From Flavipsychrobacter sp. (GTDB taxonomy: Bacteria > Bacteroidota > Bacteroidia > Chitinophagales > Chitinophagaceae), in assembly GCA_024508935.1 (NCBI GenBank), contig JANINW010000014.1, positions 81,920 through 145,919 of the forward strand: DNA of 64,000 nucleotides, read 5' to 3'. The notes below the pieces were generated by a model, which saw nothing but the letters and a program-made list of their open reading frames with translations, searched no databases and was not told the DNA's origin. Both the position numbers and the translations under genes were made by a program. Every line of letters starts with the position of its first letter. The first letter of the stretch is position 1. This document shows, piece after piece, positions 33,851 through 43,762 of the stretch.

Positions 33851-34041
33851 GCTTGCTTAAGAATAGTAAGTGCTTTTTCTACCTGTAGTTTTATGCCGCC
33901 CCACACAAGTCCTAAAGATGGGCGTAGCGTATTAATATTTTCATCTGCTATATAGCAAGGGACGCCTTCATTCTCAAGGCGTCCCTTTACTATATAAGCT
34001 TCAGTAATGTCTGAAAAAGTACATACTGTAATTAGCTGCAT
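33844..34041 (-). CDS. DUF2007 small protein
   Basis: A 65-aa protein of the DUF2007 'putative signal transducing' family: TVCTFSDITEAYIVKGRLENEGVPCYI and the closing GIKLQVEKALTIL are diagnostic. It has the GlnB-like ferredoxin half-fold and its function is unknown. It overlaps the 3' end of the convergent rarA by 7 bases, and its coding sequence contains a 12-bp perfect hairpin oriented as a terminator for rarA. Confidence 0.8.
   Translation of the reverse strand: MQLITVCTFSDITEAYIVKGRLENEGVPCYIADENINTLRPSLGLVWGGIKLQVEKALTILKQAQ
33957..33990 (+). terminator. Probable rarA terminator inside the DUF2007 gene
   Basis: AAGGGACGCCTT (33957-33968) pairs perfectly with AAGGCGTCCCTT (33976-33987) around a 7-base loop and is followed on the + strand by TTACTATAT, a short T tract. 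On the minus strand the same bases encode KGRLENEGVPC and no T run follows. The position, 107 bases after the rarA stop, fits 3'-end formation for rarA. Confidence 0.55.
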
Positions 34042-34051
34042 AGTTTATGCT

Positions 34052-35023
34052 TTATGCAGGTATCTCTACCAGTGTTTTTTCTACCTTATTGTGTACCGGT
34101 TTTACGGTTTGCAGGTAGCGGTAAATTGCTTTCAGGTTATTATCGCTCATGCGTTTGAACGGCCCCCAGGGCATAGCACTATGCCTGATAGCTTTGCCGC
34201 CGTGCAGCCTGTTGATGAATGCCTGTTCTGTCCATCCGGCCAGTCTACCTGTTTCAGGGTCTGGTGTAAGATTGGGTGTTACGCATTTGTATTTTGTCGG
34301 TTCTACTATCGATTCCATTTCAAACCCGCCGGCAAACTCCGGCCCTATAAACGCGCCGGTCATAAGGTCGCGTTTGGTATGGCATCCGCGGCAGTTGGCC
34401 ACACTATTGGCCAGGTACTTGCCATATTCTACTGAAGTATCTTCTTCCACTACTTTCGGTACATCACCGTCGGGTCCTACCGGTTTTATCAGGAACGCCT
34501 TTACCACTTTACCCAGCAGGTTCAGTTTAGACTGGGGTACTTCGTGCTTCACCGGCTGCATAGTTTTCAGGTAAGAGAATATAGCGCTCATATCCGCATC
34601 GCTGGTATTGTGGAAGGGCATGAAATCAAATACGACAGACCCGTCAGGTTTTACCCCGTAGCGCAGCGCTCTTGCCAGTGCCTTGGTCTCAATATTACCG
34701 ATACCGGTTTCCTTATCCGGTGTTATGTTAGGTACATACACCGTACCTACCGGTAGGTTGAATTGATAGCCCCCTATAAGCGGTACTATATCGCCATTTT
34801 CTTTGGCTTCCATCATATCAACCTTTCCGTGGCAGTCGGCGCAGTGGCCGGGGCCATATACCAGGTATTCTCCTCTTTTAAGTGTGGCAGAATCTGTAGA
34901 TAGTGCGATGTCGGGATAGGGGGCTTCGTATTTCAGGTTTTGGCGCATTGCCACAGTTACAGACAATGCTACTACCAGTACAAGCAAACCTATGCCTGTC
35001 CATTTCAGGATTTTCTTAATCAT
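34052..35023 (-). CDS. Dihaem cytochrome c, membrane-anchored
   Basis: The protein (323 aa from the ATG at 35023; a longer frame to 35080 is less likely because MIKKILKWTGIGLLV is a typical anchor start) has one N-terminal membrane segment (residues 8-26) and two haem c motifs, CADCH (61-65) and CRGCH (211-215), each followed by the single-domain cytochrome c pattern and a methionine ligand region (FDFMPFHN; AMPWGPFKRMSD). The arrangement resembles the cytochrome subunit of periplasmic dehydrogenases. No dehydrogenase is adjacent; the PQQ-type enzyme at 50.3 kb might be a partner, which is a guess. Confidence 0.88.
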   Translation of the reverse strand: MIKKILKWTGIGLLVLVVALSVTVAMRQNLKYEAPYPDIALSTDSATLKRGEYLVYGPGHCADCHGKVDMMEAKENGDIVPLIGGYQFNLPVGTVYVPNITPDKETGIGNIETKALARALRYGVKPDGSVVFDFMPFHNTSDADMSAIFSYLKTMQPVKHEVPQSKLNLLGKVVKAFLIKPVGPDGDVPKVVEEDTSVEYGKYLANSVANCRGCHTKRDLMTGAFIGPEFAGGFEMESIVEPTKYKCVTPNLTPDPETGRLAGWTEQAFINRLHGGKAIRHSAMPWGPFKRMSDNNLKAIYRYLQTVKPVHNKVEKTLVEIPA

Positions 35024-35268
35024 AATAATTTGGGTGGTGTTATGAGTGCAAAAATAATAGATAAATTTTCTTAATGTCAAGCCTGGGCTAGTCTATTATG
35101 AAAACTACCAGTATAATAAAACGTATTTTCAGCGGGTTACCCCTATATATTCGTGTTCCATGTGGTATGATTTTTCATAAATTTGCAGCACTGAAACCCT
35201 GTTACAAAGCCTGTTTGCGACAGAAAAGTACCTTGGCAAAGAAAAAATTAAAAATTCCTTCAAAATAT

Positions 35269-35300
35269 TTTGCCTGTTTAAAAACTACTCATTACCTTTG
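35269..35300 (+). promoter_or_regulatory. Promoter of the S10-spc ribosomal cluster
   Basis: TTTG at 35269-35272 and TACCTTTG at 35293-35300 are separated by 20 bases, an exact match to the Bacteroidota housekeeping promoter (-33 TTG, -7 TAnnTTTG). Transcription would start near 35307, giving a leader of about 30 bases before rpsJ. Confidence 0.8.
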
Positions 35301-35338
35301 CAGTCCCAAATTTTACGGGTTAGAAGATATTTATAAGT

Positions 35339-35644
35339 ATGTCACAGCGTATCAGAATAAAGCTTAAATCTTACGATCACAGCCTGGTTGATAAATCAGC
35401 AGAGAAAATCGTTAAGACTGTGCGCAACACAGGAGCAGTGGTAACAGGCCCTATTCCTTTGCCTACAGAGAAGAAGATCTTTACAGTATTGCGCTCACCG
35501 CACGTTAATAAAAAGTCACGTGAGCAGTTCCAACTTTGCACCCACAAGCGCTTGTTGGATATCTATACTTCTTCTTCACGTACAGTCGACGCTCTTTCGA
35601 AGTTAGACCTTCCGAGTGGTGTTGAAGTAGAGATCAAAGCGTAA
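35339..35644 (+). CDS. rpsJ: 30S ribosomal protein S10
   Basis: The 101-aa S10 is recognised by [37 protein letters not shown] and the C-terminal [11 protein letters not shown]. Besides its place in the small-subunit head, S10 (NusE) links transcription antitermination to translation. It opens the ribosomal cluster here; fusA, rpsG and rpsL, which precede it in many bacteria, are absent upstream. Confidence 0.98.
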   Translation: MSQRIRIKLKSYDHSLVDKSAEKIVKTVRNTGAVVTGPIPLPTEKKIFTVLRSPHVNKKSREQFQLCTHKRLLDIYTSSSRTVDALSKLDLPSGVEVEIKA

Positions 35645-35767
35645 CAGATAACAATATCTGTATCTCCCGCAAGGGCATACAGAATGGTTCTTAACAATAT
35701 AGATAAAACGGCTAATCCCGGTCCACACAATTAAAGGCATCCGGGCGCTTGGCTAAAATATTATAAA

Positions 35768-36385
35768 ATGAAAGGTATTATTGGTAAAAAAATCGGCATG
35801 ACCAGCATTTTTGAGCCGAATGGTAAGCAGACAGCCTGCACCATTATCGAAGCTGGTCCTTGTGTGGTTACTCAAAAGAAAACCGTGGATACCGACGGTT
35901 ACAACGCATTGCAAATTGCGTTCGGAGAAGCAAAGGAGAAAAACACTCCCAAAGCACTCCTCAATCACTTCGCTAAGGCACAAACGTCGCCTAAGTCAAT
36001 CGTAAAAGAACTTCGTAATTGTTCCATTGATAAACAAGTTGGTGAAGCTATTACTTGTGAAATATTTACCGAAGGAGAAAAAGTAAGTGTTATTGGCACT
36101 ACTAAAGGTAAAGGTTTCCAGGGTGTAGTAAAACGTCACGGTTTCTCTGGTGTGGGTGAAGCATCCCATGGCCAGCACGATCGTCAGCGTGCCCCGGGTT
36201 CTGTCGGTGGTTCATCATATCCCAGCCGTGTATTTAAAGGTATGCGTATGGCCGGCCGTATGGGCGGAGACCGCGTAAAGGTTAAAGCACTGCGTGTTGT
36301 AAAAGTATTCCCTGAACAAAACTATATTTTGATTAGTGGTTCTGTACCGGGACATAATGGTTCAATTGTTTTAATTCAGAATTAA
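35768..36385 (+). CDS. rplC: 50S ribosomal protein L3
   Basis: The 205-aa L3 begins [15 protein letters not shown] and contains [21 protein letters not shown] and the loop [23 protein letters not shown] that reaches the peptidyl-transferase centre. It follows rpsJ after 123 bases, the largest gap of the first half of the cluster, in which I see no terminator. Confidence 0.98.
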   Translation: MKGIIGKKIGMTSIFEPNGKQTACTIIEAGPCVVTQKKTVDTDGYNALQIAFGEAKEKNTPKALLNHFAKAQTSPKSIVKELRNCSIDKQVGEAITCEIFTEGEKVSVIGTTKGKGFQGVVKRHGFSGVGEASHGQHDRQRAPGSVGGSSYPSRVFKGMRMAGRMGGDRVKVKALRVVKVFPEQNYILISGSVPGHNGSIVLIQN

Positions 36386-36393
36386 TTTTAGTC

Positions 36394-37032
36394 ATGCAAG
36401 TTGACGTATTAAATAGTAAAGGTGCTAAAACCGGCCGTTCAGTAGAACTGCCTGACGAGATATTCAATATCGAGCCGAATGATCATTGCATTTACCTTGC
36501 TGTAAAGCAATATCTGGCAGCACACCGCCAGGGTACGCACAAAACCAAGACCCGTGCAGAAGTGCATGGTTCTTCTAAAAAGCTGCACCGCCAAAAAGGT
36601 ACAGGTGGTTCCCGTAAAGGTAACATCCGCAACCCTTTATATAAAGGTGGTGGTACAGTAAATGGTCCTTTGCCACACGGTTACGATTTCAAGCTGAACC
36701 GTAAAGTAAAAGACCTGGCTAAAATGTCTGCCCTGTCTTACAAAGCACGCGAAAACAAAATAGTAATAGTTGAAGACCTGAAACTGTCTGCTCCTAAAAC
36801 TAAAGACTTCGCTTCTATGCTGGGCAGTCTGCAGGAAGGTACTCCGAAATCACTGTTCATTATACCAGAACATGATACCAATACTTACCTGAGCAGCCGT
36901 AACCTGGTAAGGAATAAAACAATAGTGCTGAGCGATATGAATACATACGACCTGGTAAATGCACAGGTAGTAGTATTTACAGAGTCTGCCGCTAAAATGT
37001 TCAATGAAGAACCTGCTGCTGCAGAAGCATAA
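36394..37032 (+). CDS. rplD: 50S ribosomal protein L4
   Basis: The 212-aa L4 has the extended loop with RAEVHGSSKKLHRQKGTGGSRKGN that lines the exit tunnel, and a short alanine/glutamate tail. In E. coli L4 represses its own operon; no leader resembling that target is visible before rpsJ. It follows rplC by 8 bases. Confidence 0.98.
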   Translation: MQVDVLNSKGAKTGRSVELPDEIFNIEPNDHCIYLAVKQYLAAHRQGTHKTKTRAEVHGSSKKLHRQKGTGGSRKGNIRNPLYKGGGTVNGPLPHGYDFKLNRKVKDLAKMSALSYKARENKIVIVEDLKLSAPKTKDFASMLGSLQEGTPKSLFIIPEHDTNTYLSSRNLVRNKTIVLSDMNTYDLVNAQVVVFTESAAKMFNEEPAAAEA

Positions 37033-37074
37033 TTAAAGAAAAAGATTTTTCGTAAACCGAAATAATATTAGAAA

Positions 37075-37371
37075 ATGAAACTCACTGACGTTTTAGTAGA
37101 ACCGGTGGTTACTGAGAAAGTAAATAGCCAGATGGAGCGTTCGGGTCGCTACACTTTCGTAGTAGACAAGAAAGCAAACAAACTGGAAATCAAGAAGGCT
37201 GTAGAAGAATTCTACGGTGTGAAAGTACAGGGTGTTAATACCATTGTAGTACCTGGTAAATCTAAATCACGTTTTACTAAAGGCGGGTTTATACAAGGTG
37301 TTAAGTCTTCTTACAAGAAAGCGGTGGTAACACTGGCTGAAGGTGAATCAATAGATTTATTCTCAATGTAA
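37075..37371 (+). CDS. rplW: 50S ribosomal protein L23
   Basis: The 98-aa L23 is identified by VLVEPVVTEKVNSQMERSGRYTFVV and the conserved basic segment GKSKSRFTKGGFIQG. It lies at the tunnel exit and docks trigger factor and the signal recognition particle. Confidence 0.97.
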   Translation: MKLTDVLVEPVVTEKVNSQMERSGRYTFVVDKKANKLEIKKAVEEFYGVKVQGVNTIVVPGKSKSRFTKGGFIQGVKSSYKKAVVTLAEGESIDLFSM

Positions 37372-37392
37372 ATCTGAAAAAAGAATTAGAAA

Positions 37393-38241
37393 ATGGCATT
37401 ACGTAAATACAAACCGGTAACAGCCGGTACACGTTGGAGAATAGGTAACGCATACGCAGAAGTTACTACTAACGAGCCTGAAAAGAGCTTGTTGGAACCA
37501 TTGAAATCTACAGGTGGCCGTAACGCTCAAGGTCGTCGCTCTATGCGCTACATTGGCGGTGGTAACAAAAAAATGTACCGTAAGATAGATTTCAAACGCG
37601 ATAAAGCTAATGTACCTGCTACTGTAAAGAGCATTGAATACGATCCTAACCGTTCTGCATTCATCGCCCTGCTGGTATATGCTGATGGTGAAAAACGTTA
37701 CATCCTTGCTCCTCAAGGCCTGGAAGTAGGTGCTACTATCGTAAGCGGTACAAACGTTGCTCCTGAACTGGGTAATGCACTGTTGCTGAAAAATATGCCT
37801 TTGGGTACTGTTGTTCACAATATCGAACTGCAGCCTGGTCACGGTGGTGCTATGGCACGCTCTGCAGGCACTTATGCACAACTGAATGCCAAAGAAGAAA
37901 AATATTGCGTAATCAAAATGCCTTCTGGTGAGCTGCGCAAAGTGCTGAGCACTTGTATGGCGACCGTAGGTACTGTATCTAACAGCGACCACGCACTGCA
38001 GTCAATGGGTAAAGCAGGCCGCAACCGTTGGAAAGGTATCCGTCCGCGTAACCGTGGTGTTGCAATGAACCCGGTAGATCACCCGATGGGTGGTGGTGAA
38101 GGCCGCTCTTCTGGTGGACACCCACGCAGCCGTACTGGTAAATACGCTAAAGGTGAAACAACACGGAGCACAACCAAGGGTAGCAACAAGTTGATCATCC
38201 AGCGCCGTAACGGTAAAAAACTTTCAGGTAAATACAAATAA
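37393..38241 (+). CDS. rplB: 50S ribosomal protein L2
   Basis: The 282-aa L2 has the family start [16 protein letters not shown] and the highly conserved C-terminal [24 protein letters not shown], including the histidine close to the peptidyl-transferase centre. It follows rplW by 21 bases. Confidence 0.98.
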   Translation: MALRKYKPVTAGTRWRIGNAYAEVTTNEPEKSLLEPLKSTGGRNAQGRRSMRYIGGGNKKMYRKIDFKRDKANVPATVKSIEYDPNRSAFIALLVYADGEKRYILAPQGLEVGATIVSGTNVAPELGNALLLKNMPLGTVVHNIELQPGHGGAMARSAGTYAQLNAKEEKYCVIKMPSGELRKVLSTCMATVGTVSNSDHALQSMGKAGRNRWKGIRPRNRGVAMNPVDHPMGGGEGRSSGGHPRSRTGKYAKGETTRSTTKGSNKLIIQRRNGKKLSGKYK

Positions 38242-38279
38242 TAAACAGGGAATATCCTGACAATAAAATATAACGAAGA

Positions 38280-38546
38280 ATGGCTCGTTCAATTAAAAAA
38301 GGACCGTACGTAGATGCAAAGCTGGACAAAAAAGTACTGGCTGTAAACGATGGCAAGGCAAAAAGGGGAGTTCTGAAAACCTGGAGCCGCCGCTCTACCA
38401 TCACGCCTGATTTTGTAGGTCATACATTTGCAGTGCATAACGGTAACAAGTTCATACCGGTATATGTAACCGAATTCATGGTAGGCCATAAACTGGGCGA
38501 ATTTGCACCAACACGCAACTTCAAAGGCCATAGTGGCACTAAATAA
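38280..38546 (+). CDS. rpsS: 30S ribosomal protein S19
   Basis: The 88-aa S19 is recognised by [36 protein letters not shown] and the end [13 protein letters not shown]. It binds 16S rRNA in the head with S13. Confidence 0.98.
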   Translation: MARSIKKGPYVDAKLDKKVLAVNDGKAKRGVLKTWSRRSTITPDFVGHTFAVHNGNKFIPVYVTEFMVGHKLGEFAPTRNFKGHSGTK

Positions 38547-38607
38547 TTAACAATAAAATTCAGGCCGTTATCTTCTGGTGCGGCCACTATAAGAAATAAA
38601 TAATAAA

Positions 38608-38964
38608 ATGGAAGCTGTAGCTCGTTTACGTAACTATCCTACATCGCCGCGCAAAATGCGCCTGCTGGCCGATCTGATACGTGGCCTGGATGTAGAAAAA
38701 GCGCTGAATACTTTAAAATTCAGCACTAAGCACCCTTCAGTGCCTTTGGAAAAACTGTTGCTGAGTGCAATTGCAAACTGGAGAGTAAAGAATGAAGGTG
38801 TGGACGTTGCCGGAGCAAACCTGTATGTAAAAACCATATTTGTGGACGGTGGACGTACGCTGAAACGTATGAATCCCGCTCCGCAAGGCCGTGCTTACAG
38901 GCTTCGCAAGCGTAGCAACCACGTTACAATCATTGTGGATAGCAAAGCAACCGTAAACGCATAA
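38608..38964 (+). CDS. rplV: 50S ribosomal protein L22
   Basis: The 118-aa L22 has [21 protein letters not shown] at the start and the beta-hairpin region [29 protein letters not shown] that narrows the exit tunnel and where macrolide-resistance changes occur in other bacteria. It follows rpsS by 61 bases. Confidence 0.97.
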   Translation: MEAVARLRNYPTSPRKMRLLADLIRGLDVEKALNTLKFSTKHPSVPLEKLLLSAIANWRVKNEGVDVAGANLYVKTIFVDGGRTLKRMNPAPQGRAYRLRKRSNHVTIIVDSKATVNA

Positions 38965-38995
38965 TTTTTAAACATTCAACTTAATAATATAACGA

Positions 38996-39823
38996 ATGGG
39001 TCAAAAAACTAATCCTATAGGTAACAGGTTGGGCATCATCCGCGGATGGGACTCAATGTGGTATGGTGAAAAAAAGGATTTCGGTCAGAAACTTGTTGAA
39101 GACCATAAAATCCGCACTTACCTGAATGCACGTATTAACAAAGGTGGTATCTCACGTATTGTTATAGAGCGTACACTGGGTAAACTGATCGTAACTATAC
39201 ACACTTCTAAGCCTGGTATCATCATAGGTAAAGGTGGTGCAGAAGTAGACCGTATTAAGGAAGAGCTGAAAAAGCTTACCGGTAAAGATGATGTTCAGAT
39301 CAACATCATGGAAATACGCCGTCCTGAACTGGATGCACAGATAGTAGGTGAAACAATTGCCCGCCAGTTGGAAAGCCGTGTTAGCTTTAAGCGTGCCATC
39401 AAAATGGCTATCTCTACAGCTATGCGTATGGGCGCTGAAGGTATCAAAATAAAAGTAGGTGGCCGTTTAGGTGGTGCTGAAATTGCCCGTTCTGAAGAGT
39501 TCAAACAAGGACGTACACCATTGCACACTTACCGTATGGACATCGACTATGCTTCTGTGTTCGCACTGACAGTATATGGTAAAATAGGTATCAAAGTATG
39601 GATCTGTAAAGGTGAAGTACTGGGCAAGCGTGACCTGAATCCTAACTTCTCTGCTAACTCTGACCGTCGTGGTAACGAAGGTGGTGGCCGTCCTGAAGGT
39701 GGCCGTCCGGGTGGAGACCGTGGCGAACGCCGTGGTGGTGGAGACCGTGGCGGTGACCGCCGTGGTGGTGGTGGCCGTGGTGGCAACCAGGGTGGTGGCG
39801 CAGCACGTGGTGGCCGTCGCTAA
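38996..39823 (+). CDS. rpsC: 30S ribosomal protein S3 with RGG-rich C-terminal tail
   Basis: The first 220 residues are a normal S3: [20 protein letters not shown], the KH domain [20 protein letters not shown], and RGEIAR-type [24 protein letters not shown], which lines the mRNA entry channel. Residues 221-275 are an added tail made almost only of G, R, D, E and N in RGG, GGR and DRGG repeats. E. coli S3 is 233 aa and ends without such a tail. RGG tails bind RNA in other proteins, so the extension could contact mRNA at the entry site; that is inference. Confidence 0.97.
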   Translation: MGQKTNPIGNRLGIIRGWDSMWYGEKKDFGQKLVEDHKIRTYLNARINKGGISRIVIERTLGKLIVTIHTSKPGIIIGKGGAEVDRIKEELKKLTGKDDVQINIMEIRRPELDAQIVGETIARQLESRVSFKRAIKMAISTAMRMGAEGIKIKVGGRLGGAEIARSEEFKQGRTPLHTYRMDIDYASVFALTVYGKIGIKVWICKGEVLGKRDLNPNFSANSDRRGNEGGGRPEGGRPGGDRGERRGGGDRGGDRRGGGGRGGNQGGGAARGGRR

Positions 39824-39865
39824 TTAATAAATTTTTGTAGAGCAACTTTTTAAAATATTGTAACA

Positions 39866-40288
39866 ATGTTACAACCGAAAAAAACGAAACATCGTAAAGC
39901 GCATAAAGGCAGAATAAAAGGTAACGCACAACGCGGCGCTACTGTAGCCTTTGGTTCGTTTGGTTTGAAAGCTTTGGAACCTAAGTGGATAACAAACCGC
40001 CAGATAGAAGCTGCACGTCAGGCTATGACCCGTCATATGAAGCGTGAAGGTAATGTTTGGATCCGTATATTCCCTGACAAGCCGATTACCCGCAAACCAG
40101 CCGAAGTACGTATGGGTAAAGGTAAAGGTAGCCTGGAATTCTGGGCAGCTGTGGTAAAACCTGGTATGATCATGTTTGAAGCGGAAGGTGTGCCTATGCA
40201 GGTAGCAAAAGAAGCTTTGGAACTGGCAGCACAGAAACTGCCTATCAAAACCAAGTTTGTGGTACGTCACGACTACGCAGGACAATAA
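39866..40288 (+). CDS. rplP: 50S ribosomal protein L16
   Basis: The 140-aa L16 starts [16 protein letters not shown] and includes [26 protein letters not shown], the loop with the conserved GKG that meets tRNA at the A site. It follows rpsC by 42 bases. Confidence 0.97.
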   Translation: MLQPKKTKHRKAHKGRIKGNAQRGATVAFGSFGLKALEPKWITNRQIEAARQAMTRHMKREGNVWIRIFPDKPITRKPAEVRMGKGKGSLEFWAAVVKPGMIMFEAEGVPMQVAKEALELAAQKLPIKTKFVVRHDYAGQ

Positions 40289-40356
40289 TTAATAAATAAA
40301 AAAGAAGATTTCTGGTTTTTAGCCGAATCATAAATCAATCGTAAATCATAGATAAA

Positions 40357-40572
40357 ATGGCAAAAGCAAAAAAAGCGAACAAGGTTGAAGATTACCGCTC
40401 GCTGGACGACCAGGCACTGGTTTCGAAGATCGGTGAGGAGGAAGTGCGCTTGAAGAAAATGCACTTCAGCCATGCGGTAAACCCAATTGAAAACCCGCTT
40501 ACTATTCGCCAGCTGCGCCGCACAATTGCGCGTATGAAAACTGAACAGCGCAGGAGAGCATTAGGTTTCTAA
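40357..40572 (+). CDS. rpmC: 50S ribosomal protein L29
   Basis: The 71-aa L29 is a two-helix protein with the family pattern [37 protein letters not shown]. It sits near L23 at the tunnel exit. Confidence 0.94.
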   Translation: MAKAKKANKVEDYRSLDDQALVSKIGEEEVRLKKMHFSHAVNPIENPLTIRQLRRTIARMKTEQRRRALGF

Positions 40573-40585
40573 TAAAATTATTAAG

Positions 40586-40852
40586 ATGTCAACAACGACT
40601 GAAAGAAAACGCAGAAAAACCCGTATCGGGATAGTGAACAGCAACAAGATGACTAAAACCATCACTGTAGCTGTAGAACGTAAAGTGAAGCACCCGATAT
40701 ATGGTAAGTTCGTTAAAAAAACGACCAAATTCCACGCGCACGATGAGTCTAACACCGCTGGTGTAGGTGACGTAGTACGCATTATGGAAACACGCCCGCT
40801 GAGCAAAACAAAACGCTGGCGCCTGGTAGAAATTATTGAAAAAGCTAAGTAA
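40586..40852 (+). CDS. rpsQ: 30S ribosomal protein S17
   Basis: The 88-aa S17 has an OB-fold core with [40 protein letters not shown] and [20 protein letters not shown]. It follows rpmC by 13 bases and precedes rplN by 12. Confidence 0.97.
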   Translation: MSTTTERKRRKTRIGIVNSNKMTKTITVAVERKVKHPIYGKFVKKTTKFHAHDESNTAGVGDVVRIMETRPLSKTKRWRLVEIIEKAK

Positions 40853-40864
40853 TCTTATTTAAAG

Positions 40865-41233
40865 ATGATACAACAAGAATCCCGTCTGAATGTAGCTGAC
40901 AACAGCGGTGCCAAAGAAGTGCTTTGCATCCGTGTGTTGGGCAATTCCGGACAAGATTATGCCGGTATTGGCGATAAAATAGTGGTGTCTGTAAAAGACG
41001 CACTTCCCGGTGGCGGTATTAAAAAAGGTACTGTTTCTAAAGCAGTAATCGTACGCACTAAAAATAAACTGCGCCGCAGGGATGGTTCATACATCAGCTT
41101 TGACGACAACGCTGTTGTACTGCTGAACGCTGCTGATGACCCTCGTGGTACGCGTATTTTCGGGCCGGTAGCACGTGAACTGCGTGACAAAGGCTATATG
41201 AAAATAGTTTCATTGGCACCTGAAGTATTGTAA
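40865..41233 (+). CDS. rplN: 50S ribosomal protein L14
   Basis: The 122-aa L14 is recognised by [26 protein letters not shown] and the end [27 protein letters not shown]14 forms an intersubunit bridge and is the target of the silencing factor RsfS. Confidence 0.98.
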   Translation: MIQQESRLNVADNSGAKEVLCIRVLGNSGQDYAGIGDKIVVSVKDALPGGGIKKGTVSKAVIVRTKNKLRRRDGSYISFDDNAVVLLNAADDPRGTRIFGPVARELRDKGYMKIVSLAPEVL

Positions 41234-41244
41234 AAAATATGTTG

Positions 41245-41252
41245 TACCTTTG
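41245..41252 (+). promoter_or_regulatory. Possible internal -7 element before rplX
   Basis: TACCTTTG, followed by CAGCCCG much like the sequence after the rpsJ -7 box (CAGTCCC), lies in the 68-base gap between rplN and rplX. The nearest TTG (41228-41230) is 14 bases away, too short for the usual 19-21, so the call is tentative. Confidence 0.3.
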
Positions 41253-41301
41253 CAGCCCGTTTAAAAATGGGACAAAGCTCAACGCTTAATTCATAGTAAC
41301 T

Positions 41302-41640
41302 GTGAAAAAGAGATTTCAACCAAAGTTCAATATTAAAAAAGGCGACAACGTGATAGTTATTGCCGGCGACGATAAAGATCGCAGCAAATCACGTAAGGTA
41401 CTGGCCGTTTACCCGCAAAAGAACCGCGTTCTTATTGAAGGGGTGAATATGGTGACCAAACACCTGAAACCTAATGCGCAAAACCCACAGGGTGGGATAG
41501 TGCAGGAAGAGGCGCCAATAGCTATCTCAAACGTAATGTTGTGGGATGCTAAAGCTAAAGCACCCGTACGTATCAAACGCGAACGTAAAGAAGGTGGTTT
41601 TGTTCGTATATCTAAAAAAACCGGTGAGGAGATTAAATAA
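41302..41640 (+). CDS. rplX: 50S ribosomal protein L24
   Basis: The 112-aa L24 has the KOW motif [38 protein letters not shown] and the tail [15 protein letters not shown]. The start codon is GTG (41302), chosen because there is no nearby ATG in frame and [15 protein letters not shown] is the expected N-terminus. Its TAA overlaps the rplE ATG by 1 base (TAATG). Confidence 0.96.
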   Translation: MKKRFQPKFNIKKGDNVIVIAGDDKDRSKSRKVLAVYPQKNRVLIEGVNMVTKHLKPNAQNPQGGIVQEEAPIAISNVMLWDAKAKAPVRIKRERKEGGFVRISKKTGEEIK

Positions 41641-42215
41641 TGAAAAGTACTACATACATCCCTCGTTTACAGAAAAAGTATTCTGAAGAAGTAGTTCCGG
41701 CTTTGATGAAAAAGTTCGGTTACTCTACTGTGATGCAGTGCCCGCGCCTGGTAAAGATATGCCTGAACCAAGGTGTGAAAGGATCTGTATCTGATAAGAA
41801 AATGATTGACGATGCAGTGAATGAAATGACCATGATCTCTGGTCAGAAAGCTGTACCGACTCTTTCTAAGAAAGATATCTCAAACTTCAAGCTGCGTAAA
41901 GCTATGCCTATCGGCTGCCGTGTTACGCTGCGTGGTGTTAATATGTATGAGTTCCTGGACCGTATGATATCTGTTACGCTGCCACGTGTACGTGACTTTA
42001 AAGGTATAAACGATAAGTCTTTCGACGGCCGTGGTAACTATACAATGGGTGTTACAGAGCAAATTATTTTCCCTGAGATAAACATTGACAAGATCACCCG
42101 TATCAGCGGTATGGACATCACTTACGTGACTACTGCTAAAACAAATGAAGAGGCTTATGAACTGTTGAAAGAACTGGGTATGCCTTTCAAAAACATTAAA
42201 AAAGACAACAACTAA
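41640..42215 (+). CDS. rplE: 50S ribosomal protein L5
   Basis: The 191-aa L5 is identified by [28 protein letters not shown] and [20 protein letters not shown]. It binds 5S rRNA. The start overlaps the rplX stop by 1 base, so translation is probably coupled. Confidence 0.97.
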   Translation: MKSTTYIPRLQKKYSEEVVPALMKKFGYSTVMQCPRLVKICLNQGVKGSVSDKKMIDDAVNEMTMISGQKAVPTLSKKDISNFKLRKAMPIGCRVTLRGVNMYEFLDRMISVTLPRVRDFKGINDKSFDGRGNYTMGVTEQIIFPEINIDKITRISGMDITYVTTAKTNEEAYELLKELGMPFKNIKKDNN

Positions 42216-42221
42216 TAATAA

Positions 42222-42491
42222 ATGGCAAAAGAATCAGTAAAAGCCCGCCAACGCAAACGCGAACGCATGGTTGCCAAATTCGCTGAAAAGCGTGCTGCAT
42301 TGAAAGCTGCCGGAGATTACGCTGCTTTGGATAAACTTCCGAAGAACTCTTCTGCGGTTCGCCTGCACAATCGCTGCCAGCTTACCGGCCGTCCTAAAGG
42401 ATATATGCGTCAGTTTGGTATCGCCCGCGTAATGTTCCGCGAAATGGCATTGGATGGCAAAATACCAGGTGTACGTAAAGCAAGCTGGTAA
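42222..42491 (+). CDS. rpsN: 30S ribosomal protein S14
   Basis: The 89-aa S14 is the long, zinc-free type: the C-terminal domain has [28 protein letters not shown] with one cysteine and no CxxC pairs. It follows rplE by 6 bases. Confidence 0.97.
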   Translation: MAKESVKARQRKRERMVAKFAEKRAALKAAGDYAALDKLPKNSSAVRLHNRCQLTGRPKGYMRQFGIARVMFREMALDGKIPGVRKASW

Positions 42492-42572
42492 TTCAACGTT
42501 TCAAGGTCGGGCATACAATGATGTAGCCTGAAACCGGAGGCAATTATTATTTACAAAACTTTAAAAAAGAAA

Positions 42573-42971
42573 ATGGTAACAGATCCTATTGCAGATTTCC
42601 TGACCCGTATTCGTAACGCACAAATGGCGCGTCACCGTATTGTGGAAATTCCTGCTTCAAACGTAAAAAAGCGTATCACAGAGATCCTTTATGATAAAGG
42701 TTATATCCTGAAATACAAGTTTGAAGACGACAATAAACAAGGTATCATCAAAATAGCACTGAAATACGATGCCCAAACTAAAGAACCAGCAATTAAGTCT
42801 TTAGAGCGCGTAAGCCGCCCGGGTCTTCGCCAGTATGCTAAACCTGATGAGATCCGCCGCGTAATGAGTGGTCTGGGTGTCGCTATCATTTCTACTTCTA
42901 AAGGCGTGATGACTGACAAAGAAGCCCGCGCTCAGAATGTAGGTGGTGAGGTGATGTGCAACATATATTAA
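42573..42971 (+). CDS. rpsH: 30S ribosomal protein S8
   Basis: The 132-aa S8 shows [20 protein letters not shown] and the C-terminal [38 protein letters not shown]. In E. coli S8 is the translational repressor of the spc operon; a matching target near rplE was not looked for in detail. Confidence 0.97.
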   Translation: MVTDPIADFLTRIRNAQMARHRIVEIPASNVKKRITEILYDKGYILKYKFEDDNKQGIIKIALKYDAQTKEPAIKSLERVSRPGLRQYAKPDEIRRVMSGLGVAIISTSKGVMTDKEARAQNVGGEVMCNIY

Positions 42972-42978
42972 TATCAGG

Positions 42979-42998
42979 AATCGGCTTTCGGGCCGATT
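42979..42998 (+). other. Hairpin between rpsH and rplF
   Basis: AATCGGC (42979-42985) pairs with GCCGATT (42992-42998) around TTTCGG in the 122-base gap. No T tract follows, so it is more likely an RNA processing, stability or regulatory stem than a terminator. Confidence 0.5.
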
Positions 42999-43093
42999 AC
43001 TATATATGCTGATAATCTCAAGTTTTTCTATACGGAAACTGAAAACAGCGAAAACAGAAACAATTTTTTAAACTTATTTGAATTTAATTTACC

Positions 43094-43648
43094 ATGTCTC
43101 GTATAGGTAAAAAAGTTATCACGGTTCCAAGTGGCGTTACAGTTACTGTATCCCCTTCAAATGAAGTAACCGTAAAAGGCCCTAAAGGCGAACTGAAACA
43201 AGCGATAGACCGCGACATCAAGATCGAGATCGCTAATAATGAACTGACAATCGTACGTCCTACAGACCAGATCCGTCACCGCGCACTGCATGGTTTATAC
43301 CGTGCCATCGTTGCCAACATGGTAACAGGTGTTACAGAAGGTTTCAAAAGGGAACTGGAACTGGTGGGTGTAGGTTATCGTGCTGCAGTAACCGGCCAGC
43401 AAATTGACATGGCTTTAGGTTTCTCTCACAATATCATTATGGAATTGCCTAAAGAAGTAAAAGCTACTTCTACTGCAGAAAAAGGCCAGAACCCGAAAAT
43501 ATTCCTGGAATCTATCGATAAACAATTGTTAGGACAGGTAGCTGCTAAAATACGCAGTCTGCGTAAACCAGAGCCTTACAAAGGTAAAGGTGTTCGTTAC
43601 AGCGATGAAATCGTTCGCCGTAAAGCAGGTAAGGCAGCAGGTAAATAA
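43094..43648 (+). CDS. rplF: 50S ribosomal protein L6
   Basis: The 184-aa L6 starts [17 protein letters not shown], repeats a two-fold alpha/beta domain, and has the conserved GYR-type [24 protein letters not shown] and the end [28 protein letters not shown]. It is followed 8 bases later by a strong terminator-like hairpin. Confidence 0.97.
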   Translation: MSRIGKKVITVPSGVTVTVSPSNEVTVKGPKGELKQAIDRDIKIEIANNELTIVRPTDQIRHRALHGLYRAIVANMVTGVTEGFKRELELVGVGYRAAVTGQQIDMALGFSHNIIMELPKEVKATSTAEKGQNPKIFLESIDKQLLGQVAAKIRSLRKPEPYKGKGVRYSDEIVRRKAGKAAGK

Positions 43649-43656
43649 TCATAGTT

Positions 43657-43694
43657 ATTATCATCGCGCTTCCGGCGCGATGATAATTCTTTTT
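43657..43694 (+). terminator. Terminator-like hairpin between rplF and rplR
   Basis: A perfect 13-bp stem (43657-43669 with 43675-43687; ATTATCATCGCGC) with a 5-base TTCCG loop is followed by TCTTTTTAT. It has all the features of an intrinsic terminator but lies in the middle of the ribosomal cluster, 76 bases before rplR. Confidence 0.75.
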
Positions 43695-43762
43695 ATAAAT
43701 TTTGTAAACACTCCGGTAGCCACCTTTCGAAAAGCAGGGTGAGCCCGTAAAAACTAAATAAT

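Noticed and set aside
35098-35367. 90-codon frame before rpsJ
   Set aside because: It overlaps the rpsJ start and contains the rpsJ promoter; the peptide shows no family features.
39654-39929. Histidine-rich protein on the minus strand
   Set aside because: It is the complement of the GGT/CGT repeats encoding the S3 tail; it has no independent start context or support.
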